Below are positions 43,001 through 50,196 of a stretch of DNA of 64,000 bases, one piece after another. The notes under the pieces were generated by a model. That model was not told where the DNA came from. It saw only the letters and a program-made list of their open reading frames with translations, and searched no databases. Origin of the DNA: Planctomycetota bacterium. Lineage in GTDB: Bacteria > Planctomycetota > J058 > JAJDCQ01. Position 1 is the stretch's first letter. Every line of letters starts with the position of its first letter. The stretch spans positions 57,836-121,835 of the forward strand of contig JAJDCQ010000173.1 of assembly GCA_029260755.1 (NCBI GenBank). The letters are read 5' to 3'. The translations under genes and the position numbers were made by a program.

Positions 43001-46000
43001 GCGGCGTTGAGGGTGAACGCCGGCCCGCGCAGGCGCAGGCGCGCCGCGACCGACGCGGCGACCATGTTCGCGAGGTTGCCCGTGGCGGTGCGGGCGTCGA
43101 TGCGGCGCGGGTCGGCGGTGAAGCGCTCGAAGTAGTCGTTGCCTCCCGCGCCGGCGAACACGCCGACCGACCGCGCCTCGTCGAGCACGACGCCGTCGAG
43201 CGCCTCGCTCGCCACCTCGAGGAACAGGCGCTGCTGCGGGTCCATCGCGGCCGCCTCGTCCTCGCGGATCCCGAACGGGTCGGGGTCGAACGCGTAGACG
43301 TCGCCGTCGAGGAAGCCGCCGTGCACCGAGACGGTCTTGCCCGGGGCGCCGGGGTCGGGATCGAGGAACGCCGCGCCGTTCCAGCGTTCGGGGGGCACCT
43401 CGCGGATCGCCCGGCGGCCGGATCGGAGCAGCTCCCAGAACGCGTCGAGGTCGGGGGCGCCGGGCAGGCGCGCCGCCATCGCGACGACCGCGATCGCGCC
43501 GTCGGTCGGGCGCGGCCGCGCGACCGGCGCTCGCGCCTCGGGCGGGGCGAGCCGGGCCGGGGTGAACCGGGCGGCCGGGTCGCGGAGCGCGCGGGCGACG
43601 TGCTCCGCCATCGCGCGGGGCGTCGCGCAGGTGAGCAGCTCGCGCTGGTCGAGGCGGAGCCCGAACCGCTCCTCGACGCGCCCGTGCACCTCGATCGCCT
43701 GCAGCGATCCGCCGCCGAGGGCGAGGAAGGCGTCGGTCGGGCCGACGCGCTCGGGCGGCAGGCCGAGCGCGGCCGCCCACACGCCGGCGACGACGTCCTC
43801 GAGCCCCTCGTCGTCGCGCCGGAGGCGAGCGGCGGCCTCGGCGGGCGGCGCGACCGGCTCGGGGCGCTCGGCGGCGGCGTGGCGTCGATCCAGGCGGCGC
43901 AGCAGCGGCGCGCTCGGCCCGGCCGAGCCGTCGTCGGAGAGCGAGGCGGCGCGGCGGAGGCGCTCGTCGAGCTCGCCGCGCTCGAACCGCGCCCGCAGCC
44001 GATAGCGCTGCATCTTCCCGCTCGAGGTCTTCGGAAACTCCTCGGGGCGGAGCGGAACGACCTCGTCGACCGGGAAGCCGATCGCGAGGGCGAGCTCGGT
44101 CCGCAGCCGGGCGAGGACGTCCGCCTCGGCGAGGAGCGGGGCGGGGCGCGGGTGGACGAACACGATCACCCGATCACGCCCGGTCGCCGGGTCGGGGCTG
44201 CCGACGACGGCGATCCGTCCCGGCCGGACGCCGTCGACGGCGAGGGCGGCCTCCTCGAGGTCGTGCGCGTAGAAGTTGCGCCCGTTGACGAAGATCACGT
44301 CCTTGCGACGTCCGGTGACGATCAGTCGCCCGTCGCGGAGAAGGCCGAGGTCGCCGGTGCGGAGCCAGCCGTCGTCTCGGATGGTCGCGGCCGTCGCCTC
44401 GGGATCGCTCCGGTAGCCGCGCATCACGCCGGGACCGGCCACCTCGATCTCGCCGACGACGCGCTCTGGCCGGAGGCGCCCGGCGCGATCGACGATCCGG
44501 ATGCTCATCCCCGGCACCGGCGGCCCGACGTCGGCGAACGCGATCGCGTCGGGGTCGTCGGCCTCGACCTCGGCGACGCCGTCGGGCGCGTCGAGGCTCC
44601 TCCGGTCGAGGACGACCGTCCCGGGCTCCTCGTCGGGGAGACCGAGGGCGACCGCGACGGTCGCCTCGGCCAGGCCGTAGGCGGGGCAGAGCGCCTGACG
44701 GCGCAGGCCGGTCGGGGCGAGCGCGTCGCAGAAGGCATCGAGGATCGCCATGCTCACCGGCTCGGCGCCGTCGAGGATGCAGCGGACGGATGAGAGATCG
44801 AGCCCGCTCGTGCGCGCGGGGTCGATGCGGTGGAGCGTCCGCGAGAGGCCGAACGTCGGCGAGGCGCTCACCGTGCCGCGGTACTGGTGGAGCTTCTCGA
44901 GCCAGACGACCGGGTCGCGCACGAAGTGGAGGGGGTGGATCAGCACCTGCGTCGCGCCGACGAGCAGCGGCGTGATGTGGTACCCGAGCAGCCCCATGTC
45001 GTGATAGAGCGGCATCCAGCTGACGAAGACGTCCTCGGGCCCGGCCCGGTGGAGCTCGATCGTCGCCTGGAGGTCGGCGAGGATCTGGCCGTGGCCGAGC
45101 TCGACGCCCTTGGGGTCGCCGGTGCTCCCCGAGCTGAACTGGATGAACGCGGTCTCGTCGGGACCGACCGGCGTCGGGTCGGTCGCGCGTCCCGCGCCGG
45201 CGAGCTCCGGCGCCGTGACGAGGCGGGCGCGGCGAAGGGGGTGCGCGGCGTCGAGGCCGCCGAGGATCCGACCGACGATCGGGTCGACGATCACGGGCGG
45301 CTCGCCCGTCGCCGCGTGGACCGCCTCGAGCTTGCGGAGGTCGTCGTCGAGGGACTCGACCGTGGTCGGGATCGCGAGGAGGACCGGGATGATCCCGGCG
45401 GTGACGGCTCCCCAGAAGATCGGGACGATGTCCTCGTTCCGCGCGAGGAGCAGGATCGCGAGGTCGCCGCGGGTCAGCCCGAGGCGTCGGAGGCCCGCCG
45501 CGGCCCGCTCGGCCGCCTCGAGCAGCTCGGCGTAGCTCGTGAACTCGCTCCGACCATCGTCGCCGACCATCACGATCCCGGCGCCCGGGTACCGGGTCGC
45601 CGTTCGGCGGAGGGCGCCGGCGAGGTCCGCGTCGGAGCCCGGCGGCGCGGCGAGGGGCGGGCCGTGCGCCTCGGCGAGCGGCCGCGCCGGCGCCCGCGCG
45701 ACGGCGAGGTCGGCGACGGCCGGCGCGGCGGCGCGCGTCCGACGGAAGAGGCGGTCGCCGACGAGGTCGGCGAAGAGACCGGTCTCGCGGAACGGTCGCG
45801 TCTGGAGCCGCCCCGCGAGCTCCGGGAACGCGTCCGCGACCACGGCGAGCGGCCCTTCGAGGCCGCTCCAGGCGGTGAAGCGGCGCTCGAGACGCTCGAG
45901 GAACGCGGTCGACCACCGTCGGCGCTCGTCGGGGCTCACGTTGCAGCAATCGAGGTGGACGGCGTCGGTGACGACGTGCTGCACCTCCTCGCGACGATGC

Positions 46001-46608
46001 GCCGCGTGCGCATCGAGCCAGGCGGGCTGGATCGACTCGCCGTCGTCGGCGAGTCGCTCGTGCACCCAGATCGTGTACTCCTCGAAGAAGAGGGTGTTCA
46101 GCCAGAAGACGTAGTGGCCGATGGCCGGGCGTGGGAACGCGTCCGGCGTGTCGAGCTCGCCGAGGAGATCGGCGGCGGGCGCGAACGCGCGCTCGAACCG
46201 GGCGAGGTCGTCCGCCGATCGGCGGCCGACGAGGTCGGCCTCGAGACGGTGGAAGAGCTCGATGTGCTTGCGCTCCTCCTCGCAGAGCCACTCGACGCTC
46301 GGCGAGGGCGCGACGAGGGCGGCCCGCTCGCGCTCGGTGAACCGGAGGATCAGCTCCTCGAGGGCGACGAACTCACGGCACGTCGCGAGGGCGAACGCCC
46401 AGTCGAAGAGCTCGGCCGCGCCGGGAACGGCACCGAGGACGTCGGCCGGAACGCCGAGCGCCTCGACGATCGTCGGGCCGAAGAGCGCGCCGGGCTCGGC
46501 GAGTCGGCTCCACGCGACGTCGGCCTCGAGGTCGAACCGATAGCCGCCGTGCCGGCGATCGATCCGGGCCCGGTTCTCGGCGAGGGCGACGTAGACGGGC
46601 TCGTGCAT
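37093..46608 (-). CDS. Polyketide megasynthase: AurF-like diiron oxygenase-FAAL-ACP-KS-AT-DH-KR-ACP-ER
   Basis: This 3171-residue multienzyme has the following domains. Residues 1-290: AurF-type diiron oxygenase with Glu84/85, E112xxH115, Glu177 and H204xxxE208xxH211. 330-880: fatty acyl-AMP ligase (FSSGSTGDPKG, PLYHDMGLLG). 935-1008: ACP, Ser968. 1035-1460: ketosynthase with Cys1204, His1339, His1380. 1568-1915: acyltransferase, GHSAGEY (Ser1661), His1763. ~1978-2255: dehydratase, His1996 and Asp2162, motif degenerate (no Gly). 2430-2620: ketoreductase with Lys2545, Ser2569, Tyr2582, Asn2586. 2705-2780: second ACP, Ser2739. 2855-3160: MDR enoyl reductase. No thioesterase or reductase for release. 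The ATG overlaps the FHA gene stop (TGATG). It likely activates a fatty acid and extends it; the oxygenase may act on starter or product. Confidence 0.93.
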   Translation of the reverse strand: MHEPVYVALAENRARIDRRHGGYRFDLEADVAWSRLAEPGALFGPTIVEALGVPADVLGAVPGAAELFDWAFALATCREFVALEELILRFTERERAALVAPSPSVEWLCEEERKHIELFHRLEADLVGRRSADDLARFERAFAPAADLLGELDTPDAFPRPAIGHYVFWLNTLFFEEYTIWVHERLADDGESIQPAWLDAHAAHRREEVQHVVTDAVHLDCCNVSPDERRRWSTAFLERLERRFTAWSGLEGPLAVVADAFPELAGRLQTRPFRETGLFADLVGDRLFRRTRAAAPAVADLAVARAPARPLAEAHGPPLAAPPGSDADLAGALRRTATRYPGAGIVMVGDDGRSEFTSYAELLEAAERAAAGLRRLGLTRGDLAILLLARNEDIVPIFWGAVTAGIIPVLLAIPTTVESLDDDLRKLEAVHAATGEPPVIVDPIVGRILGGLDAAHPLRRARLVTAPELAGAGRATDPTPVGPDETAFIQFSSGSTGDPKGVELGHGQILADLQATIELHRAGPEDVFVSWMPLYHDMGLLGYHITPLLVGATQVLIHPLHFVRDPVVWLEKLHQYRGTVSASPTFGLSRTLHRIDPARTSGLDLSSVRCILDGAEPVSMAILDAFCDALAPTGLRRQALCPAYGLAEATVAVALGLPDEEPGTVVLDRRSLDAPDGVAEVEADDPDAIAFADVGPPVPGMSIRIVDRAGRLRPERVVGEIEVAGPGVMRGYRSDPEATAATIRDDGWLRTGDLGLLRDGRLIVTGRRKDVIFVNGRNFYAHDLEEAALAVDGVRPGRIAVVGSPDPATGRDRVIVFVHPRPAPLLAEADVLARLRTELALAIGFPVDEVVPLRPEEFPKTSSGKMQRYRLRARFERGELDERLRRAASLSDDGSAGPSAPLLRRLDRRHAAAERPEPVAPPAEAAARLRRDDEGLEDVVAGVWAAALGLPPERVGPTDAFLALGGGSLQAIEVHGRVEERFGLRLDQRELLTCATPRAMAEHVARALRDPAARFTPARLAPPEARAPVARPRPTDGAIAVVAMAARLPGAPDLDAFWELLRSGRRAIREVPPERWNGAAFLDPDPGAPGKTVSVHGGFLDGDVYAFDPDPFGIREDEAAAMDPQQRLFLEVASEALDGVVLDEARSVGVFAGAGGNDYFERFTADPRRIDARTATGNLANMVAASVAARLRLRGPAFTLNAACATSLVAVHQAVASLRAGACDLAIAGGVELHLTPVPFILFSQAGVLSPRGRCEPFGREADGFVPGEGAGCVVLKPLQRAIEDGDRVLGVIRGGAVNNDGGALSAMAPNPAGQRAVVAAALADAGIEAGSVGLVEAHAAGTRVGDPVEVRALAQVFAESASPPTGSIPIGSVKGNVGHLYVAAGVTSLIKTLLALRNRAVPPSIGAADADPRIGFARTPFRAAEALEAWASPAGGAPRRASVSSLGIGGTNCHVIVEEAPGANEPGEASDGEAGDGAPGRSGRAFEPLCLTAPSDADIPRMAASYRDLLARLPDGVALSDAIARIHDRADRWPARRGIVAGSLDETIATLDALAREPAVDRRAPRTPRVVLAFAGPGSQWPGMAEHLREEPSFASAFERVAALVGSRLGRPLGELVWGGDANELDRIENAQPVVFAIGWALARFVLALGIKPDAVLGHSAGEYVAATVAGVFTLEEAVELIIARGRAMAATEPGRMAAVFAPEHEVRPHLEGRRDEVAIAAINEPRQVVISGRTPAVEATMASLEAAGIAARALRIGAAAHGPLMKPAQEAFARALEGVEPRAPTIPFVSTMTGEPLRMARRDYWIDQLREPVLFARAVESAAAGGGCVFVEAAGTGSLSHCIEQTLAARADVCAVPIVRKSLGGWEGTASAIARLFEAGASVDPRRLVRPGAGRRRRRIALPPYPYRRRHLAIEASPIDGAAPDPTHFSSEAIPFPPSRGGMGRNAPVARDGATRETAASIAGETAVSIAGEIVGEPIMEPVALPDAAPIRDHLAHDRPIAPAVLLIDRALAALARVHGAPRGLRDVIIGRPLALAEDHPRVLRAAVLRAADGAERVVVSSRLADAGDDAAWTDHLSAAVATDPDEPIDDLDDEALAARCPSPVAPPRVYAHLAASGLSYGSTMRALGPLRRGEHDVVADLRAPRGAPRGFALDPAPGDGAMQAIAALTLDHEATDANPCFLGFAIGAVQLGPAARPGEDDRPAARRCHVRLRSALERDSVSFRVDVTLADDAGRVLIRLSNVALKRATDLPRVALHALRWAPDEAPAEDAAPTGRVVVSGSGDGAAPLIAQRLDADGVAVDRLEADSDLAGLAGARLVIVEASHERLVAVAASLARAGVELADLLVVTTDPGTAGLVRVLAVEEPALRPRVLEVEPDASATEVADATLGELRRARARLHVRHDGSGRRLLPRLDAIAFDARSENLVRTRGRWWITGGGGGVGLAIARKLAEDASRILITGRSQEPPPGVLELIEAEGGAPLYVQADVADAAAMRAARRTAELRWGPLHGVVHAAGVLDEGLIRDRDRGDGPARARAVRRPKVDGARVLLDVLADADLDVLVLTSSLAGLFGRPGQGDYAAANAWLDGTARRLDLGRTRVISVGWGPWNRVGMTAGAGTTERFEEESLTPLEREQGAAAFLSVLEAAAQGVRQCTVAILEPSREARLRAGFDRAAAPATAVPVVPASGVAPMASPAASGPPPPIGAFVRETLAAALRVGAAQIDPRTPFAQLGVDSLLAVDVVRRIESRYGVRLYPTLLFEHPSLEALTDHLEGELASADSNRMNSFPVVTPSPPMGGARAIHDARDAATRAAGSAPAGPTDDAIPSDDAIPSDLDAWLVDLDAAGLALRPGPAPEPSPGPGEVAIAVRAAGVNFIDLLGVAGRHPRIAARRFVPGHEVAGLVTAVGAGVDDLTPGDRVAAMPRAGGWSRVALVPRGACVRLPAATSFADGAGILIAGMTAIACLEQAARLRPGERVLIQAAAGATGTACVQLALHGGATVFGTAGSEAKLARLRQLGVHHPIAYREVDFADAVRDLTGGEGVDVIVDSLAGDAIARGLSVLRPGGRFVEIGAAGLVPTAAIDPVALFAAAQSFHAVNVGRLDDRPDRFAEHAARLLEHLASGAIRPSGGHRLPLAEAPEALRLLRERASIGKIVLEMDDDGKSPTER

Positions 46609-48287
46609 CAGCCTCGGCGGATCGCCGCGATCGCCGCCGGGCCCGCCGCCCCGGCCGTCCGGCCCTTGCCGATCAGGTCGGTCACGACCGCGGTCGCCCC
46701 CGCCGCCGCCTGGGCGCCGATCGCGGCGCTGACCTGCGCCGGGTCCCGCTCACCGCCGATCGCGGCGTAGAGGCTGAGCGGGATCAGGACGACGACGTCG
46801 CCGGCCGCGAGTGCGACCGCGTTCTCGGGAGCGCCGAAGCCGGGCACCGGCGCGTGGACGGGGATGACGTCGGCGGCGCCGGTCGCGGCCTGCCAGTGAA
46901 CCGCGTTGATGCTGTCGGCCGTGGCGATCGAGAGGCGGCCGCGCCCGGCGTCCCAGCTCGCGACGATGCGCGCGCCGGCCCCCGCGCCGGTCTCCTCGAT
47001 CGCGCGGCCGACCTCGTCGACGATCGCCGCGGGGGCCGCCTGGCCCGAGCGGGCCATCGCCCGAAAGGCGGCGTGGGCGGCGAACGCGCCGATCGCCCGC
47101 GCGGGTCTCTCGGCGGCCACGTCGCCCAGGCCGACGCTGAGCGTCACGGTGCTCGACGCCGCGCCGCTCGTCGGGCCGACGACGACGGCCGCGCCCCACG
47201 ACCCGTCGCCGATGACGCGCCCGACGAAGCCGAGGGCGGCCTGGACGTCGGCGGACCGGACCCCCTCGGCCGGCAGGAGGGGGGCGATCGTGCCCGCGAG
47301 GAGGTCGCCCGCGCCCTCGTCGACGGCTGCGGCGCGGTCCGCGCGGCGCGTCTCGAGGGCGTCGAGCCCGGCCTCGATCGTCGCGACCGTCGCGCGGACC
47401 ATCGCGAGGTCGCCCTCGTCGAAGCGCCCGGCGGGATCGGAGACCCCCCGATCGAGATGCACGACGCCGGCGACGGCGCCCGTTCGAACGATCGGGACAC
47501 AGAGAACGGACCGCATTCCGCTCCCGGTCGCGCTGTCGCTCAGCGGTACACGGCCTGCCGCCTGGGTCTCCTCGCTCAACACGGCGGTCCCCGACTCGAG
47601 GACGTGCTTGAGGACGGTGCGGCTGACGCGCACCTCCTTCGCCTCGAGGCGGAGACGCGCGACCCGTCGGAACGACTCGCTCCCGGGGACGCGCCAGAGG
47701 ACGGCGCCCTTCGCGTCGGGGAACGCTTCGCCGAGGAGATCGAGCGACCGGGTCAGGAGCGGGGTCGGCCCGGTCGAGCTCAGGGCGGCGCCCCCGACGA
47801 GCTGAAGGCAGGTCAGGGCGGCCTCGAGGCGCGCCGAGTCGGCGACGCCACTCTCGGCGAGCTTCGCGAGGTCGGCCGGGCTCTGCTCGGCGACGATGCT
47901 CGAGGTCATCATCTCGGGCGGAACGGCGCCGAGCATGCCCGTCGTCTCGACGTCCATGCCGGCGCCCGCCTCGATCGAGACGCGGAGGACGACGTCGCGG
48001 ACGACGACGACGTCGCCGTCGCGCACCGTCGCCCGTTCGCCCTGATCGTAGCGCTTGTCGCCGTTGACCGAGACCGTCTGCCACGGACGGAGGTTCCTGA
48101 TGGAGATGACGTCGCCGCGGGCGGCGACCTCGCAGAACCGCGCGTCGTCGGCCGCGTCCTCCTGGATGTCGACGTCGGTGACGACGCCCTTGGACTCGGT
48201 GATCGAGAGGTACGACCGCTTGAGCCCGACCTCGAAGCTCTTCCCCTTCTGCGGTCCGGCGAGCACGGTCAGCTTCGCGAGCGCCAT
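46608..48287 (-). CDS. FHA-GAF-SpoIIE/PP2C-like regulatory protein
   Basis: This 559-residue cytosolic protein starts at ATG 48287, five bases after the tautomerase stop. Residues 1-110 are an FHA-type domain (LTVLAGPQKGKSFEVG, VRDGDVVVVRDVVLRV), expected to bind phosphothreonine. Residues ~150-315 form a GAF domain (GMRSVLCVPIVRTGAVAGVVHLDRG, cited in part). The C-terminal ~200 residues resemble SpoIIE/PP2C phosphatases (LSVGLGDVAAERPARAIGAF, RLSIATADSINAVHW), but metal-binding Asp residues are largely missing, so activity is doubtful. Its stop overlaps the synthase start by one base, implying translational coupling. It may link kinase signalling to synthesis. Confidence 0.82.
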   Translation of the reverse strand: MALAKLTVLAGPQKGKSFEVGLKRSYLSITESKGVVTDVDIQEDAADDARFCEVAARGDVISIRNLRPWQTVSVNGDKRYDQGERATVRDGDVVVVRDVVLRVSIEAGAGMDVETTGMLGAVPPEMMTSSIVAEQSPADLAKLAESGVADSARLEAALTCLQLVGGAALSSTGPTPLLTRSLDLLGEAFPDAKGAVLWRVPGSESFRRVARLRLEAKEVRVSRTVLKHVLESGTAVLSEETQAAGRVPLSDSATGSGMRSVLCVPIVRTGAVAGVVHLDRGVSDPAGRFDEGDLAMVRATVATIEAGLDALETRRADRAAAVDEGAGDLLAGTIAPLLPAEGVRSADVQAALGFVGRVIGDGSWGAAVVVGPTSGAASSTVTLSVGLGDVAAERPARAIGAFAAHAAFRAMARSGQAAPAAIVDEVGRAIEETGAGAGARIVASWDAGRGRLSIATADSINAVHWQAATGAADVIPVHAPVPGFGAPENAVALAAGDVVVLIPLSLYAAIGGERDPAQVSAAIGAQAAAGATAVVTDLIGKGRTAGAAGPAAIAAIRRG

Positions 48288-48291
48288 CCGG

Positions 48292-48492
48292 TCAGGCCTT
48301 CTCCGCGTCCCGGTCGGCGAGGAGCTTCCCGCCGACGGCGAAGTTCTCCCGGCTGACCTCGTCGATGCGGATGTAGACGCTGGCGTGGGGCTTGCCCGTC
48401 ACCTGGTGGACGAGCTCGGTGATCTCGACGGCGAGCCGGCGGCGCTGCTCGATGTCGAGCGGGCCGGCGTTGGCGATGTGGACGACGGGCAC
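48292..48492 (-). CDS. 4-oxalocrotonate tautomerase-like small protein
   Basis: This 66-residue protein starts at GTG 48492 with AGGAGG upstream. The mature N-terminus is Pro (MPVVHIANAGPL), the catalytic general base of the tautomerase superfamily, and the subunit length is that of 4-oxalocrotonate tautomerases. The middle (EQRRRLAVEITELVHQVTGK) and the beta-strand HASVYIRIDEV fit the family. It would ketonise enols or act on beta-keto/enol compounds as a small oligomer. It is the first gene of the synthase operon, only four bases before the FHA-GAF gene, so a role in tailoring a polyketide intermediate is plausible but unproven. Confidence 0.85.
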   Translation of the reverse strand: MPVVHIANAGPLDIEQRRRLAVEITELVHQVTGKPHASVYIRIDEVSRENFAVGGKLLADRDAEKA

Positions 48493-48705
48493 GGGTCGTT
48501 CCTCCTCGTGAAGGGCTCACTGGTTCTGGAGATAGGTTAATTCGCGGCGCGACTTCACGCGAGCGGACGGGCGTGGGCCGCCCGGTCCGCGAATGCGATG
48601 TGGGGCATTTCGGGCCGTCGCCGTCCAGTCGGCGTACCAACGGGACCCGCCCGTCGTCGTATCAATCCCCGCCGGGCGAGACTGCCCGTCGGAGGCTCGA
48701 AGACG

Positions 48706-50196
48706 ATGCGATTCTTCTCGACCCGCACCCGTGGATCCCGTCCGACCGCGCTCGCCCTCGCTCTGATCGCCCTTCTCGCGGTCGGCCTCTCGGTCGCGAG
48801 CCAGGCGCCGACGGCGGCCGACTCGCTCGAGAAGGCCGAGAAGAGGGCGCTGACGAAGGCGGAGGGCGAGCTGCTGAAGCTCGCTCGCTTCGCGGCCGGC
48901 GGCAAGGATTACGACGCGGCGCGGAACGCCCTCACCCTCGGCATCGCCGCCTTCCCCGGCTCCACGAAGCTGGCGAAGGAGATGGAGCGCGTCGTCAAGA
49001 AGGCGGAGCGCGGCGGGAAGATCTCGAACTCGTTCCCGGCGAAGCTCGAGAAGCGCCGGACCAAGTCGCACGAGAAGGTCGCCGTCCTCCTCGCCGACGC
49101 CGCGATCGCGGTTCAGGAGAGCCACCCCGACCGCTACCAGCGCTACGTCCAGCTCGTCCAGAGCCAGCTCAAGAGCAAGGTCGCCCTCGACAAGCTCGAC
49201 CTCGTCTACTTCGAGCCCTACTTCCGCTGGGTCAGCCGCTCGGTCTCCGAGAAGCTCGCGGCCGGTGAGGAGCTCCACGAGGGCGAGTGGCGCGATGCCG
49301 CGACGGTCGCCGAGCTCGATCGAGAGCACGCCACCTGGAGCGACCCGTGGATCGTCACCGACGGCGTCCACGAGGTGCGCACGACGGTTTCGCTTCGAAA
49401 GGCCAACCGCATCCTCGCCTACGTCGGCGCCTACCGTCGCTACTTCCTCGCCCGCTTCGGCGGAACCTGGGACCTGCGGGCGCCGACCGGGAAGCTGCCG
49501 CTGATCGTGACCGAGACGCAGGTCGACCTCCAGGAGCAGACCCGGAAGTTCACCGGCGGGATGATGGCGGGGCCGCAGCAGATCCAGGGCGCCGCCTACT
49601 ACCTCCAGACGAGCGGCAAGCTCAACCCGTGCTTCGTGACCTACGAGCCCAAGGACGCGACGGGCATGACGATCAAGATCGACGAGTTCGAGCAGCTCGC
49701 GATGCCGCTCGTCCACGAGGTCACCCACCAGATCGTCTTCGAGTACTCGAAGCACGACTACGACGCGCGCCGCCAGATCCAGCACCAGTTCTGGGCGGTC
49801 GAGGCGATCGCGAACTACATGGGCTACCACGTCTGGGACGGCGAGACGTTCACCCTGACGAAGCCGCGGATGATCCCGATGGGCGCGGGGTTCGTGGAGG
49901 GACCGTTCGCCTGGTGCCAGAACAACAAGCGCTCGCTCCCGTCCCTCGCGAGCTTCCGGGCGCAGAGCCACCAGCAGTTCGTGACCGTGAACAACTATCA
50001 CATCGCGGCGACGCTGGCCTACTTCCTCCTCGAAGGCGAGGGCGGGAAGTACCGCGACCGCTTCGTCACGATGCTCGAGGCGATCCACAAGGTCCGCGAC
50101 GAGCCCGGCTCGTGGGGCGCCGCGTTCCCGGACGTCGACGAGGCGACCCTCGAGAAGGAGTGGCTCGCATTCGTCGGCGCGATCGACCTCGACTGA
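48706..50196 (+). CDS. Exported HExxH metalloprotease-like protein (DUF1570-like)
   Basis: This is 496 residues from ATG 48706 (GGAGG upstream); longer in-frame starts lack support. A signal peptide (TALALALIALLAVGLSVASQ) is followed by a Lys-rich helical region to ~residue 140. The zinc motif is HEVTHQ near residue 340 with a downstream AVEAIANYMG, giving the third ligand in the gluzincin pattern. This arrangement resembles the DUF1570 proteins common in planctomycetes. It probably cleaves or binds envelope proteins, though activity is unproven. The gene converges directly on the sigma-propeller gene: the two stop codons abut (50196/50197) with no terminator between. Confidence 0.82.
   Translation: MRFFSTRTRGSRPTALALALIALLAVGLSVASQAPTAADSLEKAEKRALTKAEGELLKLARFAAGGKDYDAARNALTLGIAAFPGSTKLAKEMERVVKKAERGGKISNSFPAKLEKRRTKSHEKVAVLLADAAIAVQESHPDRYQRYVQLVQSQLKSKVALDKLDLVYFEPYFRWVSRSVSEKLAAGEELHEGEWRDAATVAELDREHATWSDPWIVTDGVHEVRTTVSLRKANRILAYVGAYRRYFLARFGGTWDLRAPTGKLPLIVTETQVDLQEQTRKFTGGMMAGPQQIQGAAYYLQTSGKLNPCFVTYEPKDATGMTIKIDEFEQLAMPLVHEVTHQIVFEYSKHDYDARRQIQHQFWAVEAIANYMGYHVWDGETFTLTKPRMIPMGAGFVEGPFAWCQNNKRSLPSLASFRAQSHQQFVTVNNYHIAATLAYFLLEGEGGKYRDRFVTMLEAIHKVRDEPGSWGAAFPDVDEATLEKEWLAFVGAIDLD

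Noticed and set aside
40124..46291. Long minus-strand frames parallel to the synthase (e.g. 40124-43780 and 44174-46291)
   Set aside because: They are +1/-1 frames of the synthase with Arg/Pro-rich translation; the synthase frame has continuous active-site motifs across the same bases.
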